64,000 nt of DNA from an uncultured Bacillota bacterium (GTDB taxonomy: Bacteria; Bacillota_I; Bacilli_A; RFN20; CAG-826): assembly GCA_949298195.1 (NCBI GenBank), contig CASFVT010000016.1:1-64000 (forward strand). Direction: 5' to 3'. How positions within the stretch are numbered: the stretch's first letter is position 1; the number at the start of each line of letters is the position of its first letter. Both the position numbers and the translations under genes were made by a program. Shown piece after piece: positions 61,280-64,000 of this stretch. The notes beneath the pieces are model-generated. The model saw nothing but the letters and a program-made list of their open reading frames with translations, made no database searches and was not told the origin of the DNA.

Positions 61280-62203
61280 ATGAACTACCAGACACTCAAA
61301 GACCGCCTCACCGGGGATGCCTTCAAGAGCAACCGGACGGCCCGTGCATGGGATTTCACGAAGACCAGCGCCCTCTTCCTCGGGATGTGCTTGGTGGCCC
61401 TCGTCCTCATGTTCCCGTACATCTTCATGGTGTTCAAGTCGCTCATGTCGGAGGCGGAGATCCTCGATCCGAATCCCCATTTCTTCCCGAATTGGTCAGA
61501 TTTGCAGTGGAACAACTTCGTCACCCTCTTCACCGATGCGAGTTCCGGCTACAACTATGCGGTCGCCCTCGGGAACACCTTGCTCATCATCCTCTTCAAC
61601 ATCATTGCCATTCCCCTTTCGGCCACCCTCATCGCCTACAGTTTCTCGAAACTCAGGTGGAAGGGCCGCAACGTCGTCTTCGCCATCATGATGCTGACGA
61701 TGACCCTTCCGGGCGTCGTTACCCAGATTCCCCTCTACGTCATCTACTCGAAGGTCGGCTGGCTCAACACCTTGATGCCGTTCACCATCCCGAACCTCTT
61801 CGGGGGCGGCGCGATGTACATCTTCCTCATCCGCCAGTACATGTTCGGCATCCCCAACGAACTATGCGACGCGGCGAAGATCGATGGCTGCGGCCCCTTC
61901 CGCATCTATTGGTCGATCATCCTCCCCAACTGCAAGTCGATCATCATCTACATCATCATCTCCGTCTTCAATTCCTATTGGGGCGACTACTACGGCCCGC
62001 TCCTTTACATGCCGTCCACCGATGCCCCCTACACGTTCGCCTATGCGATTTTCAAGAGCACGGTCGAGGGCATGGCGGCCACCCAATGGGCGGCGGTCAG
62101 GATGGCCGGTGGCGTCTTCATGACCCTCTTCCCGACGATCCTCTTCATCGTCTTCCAAGAGCAACTTACCGACGGAGCCCTCACCAGCGGCATCAAAGGA
62201 TAA
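61280..62203 (+). CDS. ABC sugar importer permease, MalG/UgpE type
   Basis: 307 residues from ATG 61280, with six helices and the EAA loop CDAAKIDGCGPFRIYWSIIL. The start follows GGAGGCGAG (61266-61274); a longer reading from 61196 lies inside the other permease. Together the two form the heterodimeric channel. Confidence 0.93.
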   Translation: MNYQTLKDRLTGDAFKSNRTARAWDFTKTSALFLGMCLVALVLMFPYIFMVFKSLMSEAEILDPNPHFFPNWSDLQWNNFVTLFTDASSGYNYAVALGNTLLIILFNIIAIPLSATLIAYSFSKLRWKGRNVVFAIMMLTMTLPGVVTQIPLYVIYSKVGWLNTLMPFTIPNLFGGGAMYIFLIRQYMFGIPNELCDAAKIDGCGPFRIYWSIILPNCKSIIIYIIISVFNSYWGDYYGPLLYMPSTDAPYTFAYAIFKSTVEGMAATQWAAVRMAGGVFMTLFPTILFIVFQEQLTDGALTSGIKG

Positions 62204-62207
62204 AGCC

Positions 62208-64000
62208 ATGAAAGCCAAAAGGACCATCATTCCAAGCGTCGTTCTCCTCGCCACCTGTTTACTGGCTTCCTGCAACGAGGCCAACCGGCCAAGCCATGAG
62301 CGCATCGAGGACAACCGTTCGCTCACCGACGAACAGTTCACCGTCAATTCACTTGCGGCAACCGATGCCTTCGGCCGTTCCTTTTCCTCGGTCTCCATGG
62401 CCAACCCCGAGAAGGAAACCGGGATGTTCTATTCCCTTTGGCACGGTAGCCACGAATCGGGCATCTACGACGTCACGGAACTGAAGGAAACGAATCCGAC
62501 CGCCCTCTGGGACGTGACTTCGGGAACGGGCCTACCGACGGCCAGCCCCCTTGGCCAATACCATTATTTCGGCCGTCCCCTCTATGGCTATTACGACAGC
62601 CGCGACCCCTGGGTATTGGCCCGGCACTGCGAGCTCTTCACGATGGCCGGCATCGACTATCTCGTCTTCGACACGACCAATAGCGTCATCTACACGGACG
62701 TGGTAAGCGCCCTCATCGAGGTTTGGCGGAAGTTCGCCGCCCAGGGCTTCGAAGTCCCGAAGCTGGCCTTCTACACGAATTCCCATAGCCAAATCACCGT
62801 CAATTCCCTTTACGGCATCTGGTTCCAGGACGACTCCTACGACGATGTCTGGTACATGGTCGACGGCAAGCCGATGCTCGTTACCCGGAAGGAAGACTTC
62901 ACCGACCTCGAGCGGCTCGCCCTCTACGAGGAGCGCTTCACCCTGAAGTCGAGCCAATGGCCCGACGAGCGGATGCAGCGCGATGCCTTCCCCTGGATGA
63001 ACTGGGATTGGCCGCAGTTCAACCACAACGGCACGATGTCCGTCTCGATTGCCCAGATGCCTGGCTACAACGCGGCCAATCAGGAAGAAAGCAACTACGG
63101 CCGGGGATACACCCGGGCGACCGAAGGCTATGAGTGGGGCGAGCAAAACCTCGACGAATACGAGAAGGGTCTCAACTTCGAAGAGGAGTGGCGGACTGTC
63201 TTCGACGAGGAGCTCAACGAGGGCAAGGAAGTCAATAATGTCTTCATCACCCAGTGGAATGAGTGGATGGCCATCAAGAACCGGGCCAACAACGGCGACA
63301 TGCAGATGGTCGACGGCTTCGACCTCATTTACAGCCGCGATGCCGAGATGACCGATAGCGAAACCGGATATGGCGATGGATTCTACCTGCAAATCGCCCG
63401 TAATCTCCGCAATTTCGCCTATGAGGACGGGGAGCATTATCTTCTTGACCACCAAAGCATTTCCATCGGGACCGACGATCCGAAGTGGAACGAGGTCGAA
63501 TACACTTACCGCGATTTCGAGGGCGATGCCCAGTTCCGGAATTTCGAGAACGCGGCCACGGCCGGTTCCCCCGGTTACGAGGTTTATAGCGACCTCACTG
63601 CCCGCAACGACATCGTCAACACCAAGATCGCCCACGACAACGACAACATCTACGTTCGGGTCGAGACCTCGGCCGACATCATCGCGAGTTCCGGCGACGA
63701 GAGCTGGATGAACCTTTTCATCGGCAACCCCGATTTGGAAGAGAGGTCGGCTTATGCCGACAACTTCGACTTCCGGATCGTCCCTAACGGAAGCGGGACG
63801 CTCGACGTCTTGACTTACGACGCCGAGACGAATGAATGGGTCAAAAAGGAAAGCGCCGGTGCCTATGTTTATGCGGGCGATGTCATCGAATACCGCATCC
63901 CCCGCGGTTCGCTCGGCCTCGCCGGCGGCGATCCGCACCTCCTCTTGAAAGTGACCGACCACTTGGTTGACCCGACCGACGTCGACGATTTCTACGTGAG
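62208..64000 (+). CDS. Secreted GH71/GH99-like lipoprotein (cut by the right edge)
   Basis: Starts at ATG 62208 after AAAGGA and stays open to the edge (597 residues). Lipobox LLASC with Cys22. YHYFGRPLYGYYDSRDPW, MAGIDYLVFDTTNS and FITQWNEWMA resemble the (beta/alpha)8 domain of GH71/GH99/WbsX-type proteins, which include endo-alpha-mannanases and alpha-1,3-glucanases. The part beyond residue about 430 looks like a carbohydrate-binding beta domain (DNDNIYVRVETSADI). It probably cuts a surface glycan whose fragments the adjacent importer takes up. Assignment to one family is not certain. Confidence 0.75.
   Translation, partial: MKAKRTIIPSVVLLATCLLASCNEANRPSHERIEDNRSLTDEQFTVNSLAATDAFGRSFSSVSMANPEKETGMFYSLWHGSHESGIYDVTELKETNPTALWDVTSGTGLPTASPLGQYHYFGRPLYGYYDSRDPWVLARHCELFTMAGIDYLVFDTTNSVIYTDVVSALIEVWRKFAAQGFEVPKLAFYTNSHSQITVNSLYGIWFQDDSYDDVWYMVDGKPMLVTRKEDFTDLERLALYEERFTLKSSQWPDERMQRDAFPWMNWDWPQFNHNGTMSVSIAQMPGYNAANQEESNYGRGYTRATEGYEWGEQNLDEYEKGLNFEEEWRTVFDEELNEGKEVNNVFITQWNEWMAIKNRANNGDMQMVDGFDLIYSRDAEMTDSETGYGDGFYLQIARNLRNFAYEDGEHYLLDHQSISIGTDDPKWNEVEYTYRDFEGDAQFRNFENAATAGSPGYEVYSDLTARNDIVNTKIAHDNDNIYVRVETSADIIASSGDESWMNLFIGNPDLEERSAYADNFDFRIVPNGSGTLDVLTYDAETNEWVKKESAGAYVYAGDVIEYRIPRGSLGLAGGDPHLLLKVTDHLVDPTDVDDFYV

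Noticed and set aside
1-64000. Mollicutes code (TGA as Trp)
   Set aside because: Many genes end in TGA exactly where families end, often within ATGA overlaps, so TGA is a stop here.

Overview
The window is a chromosomal segment of a fairly GC-rich bacterium that uses the standard genetic code (TGA is a genuine stop in dozens of genes). Gene content and order point to Bacillota, class Bacilli, probably an uncultured, non-sporulating host-associated lineage near Erysipelotrichales, RFN20 or the Mollicutes-related Bacilli. Supporting neighbourhoods are mnmG-rsmG-parA-parB (close to oriC in Bacilli), cca-dnaD-nth-recU, gpsB-rnpB, pgsA-cinA-recA, rny-ymdB-miaB-miaA and argS-rpoE(delta)-fba. RNase Y, the RNA polymerase delta subunit, DnaD and RecU are Bacilli traits. 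The taxonomic call is inference; no 16S rRNA gene is present. No tRNA genes, insertion sequences or CRISPR arrays were seen.

Layout. 1-5984: sufB end, mnmG, rsmG, parA, parB, a stand-alone FakA-middle-domain-like protein, then an FMN riboswitch driving ribU. 6023-9208: ferredoxin, small membrane protein, cmk, der and hup. 9266-12449: a short CCA-adding-type enzyme, dnaD, nth, and oppositely oriented recU and a DnaQ-like exonuclease. 12541-13458: a broken flavin reductase gene. 13548-16457: gpsB, RNase P RNA, pgsA, cinA and recA. 16527-25684: a carbohydrate block (lipoprotein, GH3, GPH symporter with a long charged tail, GH78) inserted between recA and rny. 25989-33536: rny, ymdB, miaB with a YmcA/YlbF-like tail, miaA, a TcdA-like E1 enzyme, fhs and DUF951. 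33582-38353: two ABC ATPase-permease fusions. 38368-41587: an AT-richer minus-strand operon of exported proteins with frame breaks. 41959-54588: csp, ychF, ispF, argS, rpoE, fba, a CysQ-like phosphatase, small membrane proteins, an Nfu-type protein, pepF, DUF368, and a cytoplasmic GDPD-GH78 fusion. 54585-64000: a GDPD lipoprotein, a DeoR regulator, and a divergent operon of SGNH esterase, ABC sugar importer and a GH71/GH99-like lipoprotein that runs off the edge.

How it works together. Most housekeeping genes overlap by ATGA or GTGA and are probably translationally coupled. The most original part is 51616-64000. There a GDPD-rhamnosidase fusion, a secreted GDPD, a secreted SGNH hydrolase, a sugar importer and a secreted endo-acting-type glycosidase could together take apart a glycan carrying glycerophosphate and rhamnose, such as a Gram-positive wall polysaccharide. 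That is a hypothesis from gene content only. Other unusual points are the MiaB-RicA-like fusion, the frame-broken lipoprotein operon and several clear cis-elements: an FMN riboswitch, cre-type operators, DeoR-type repeats and palindromes before the cold-shock gene.
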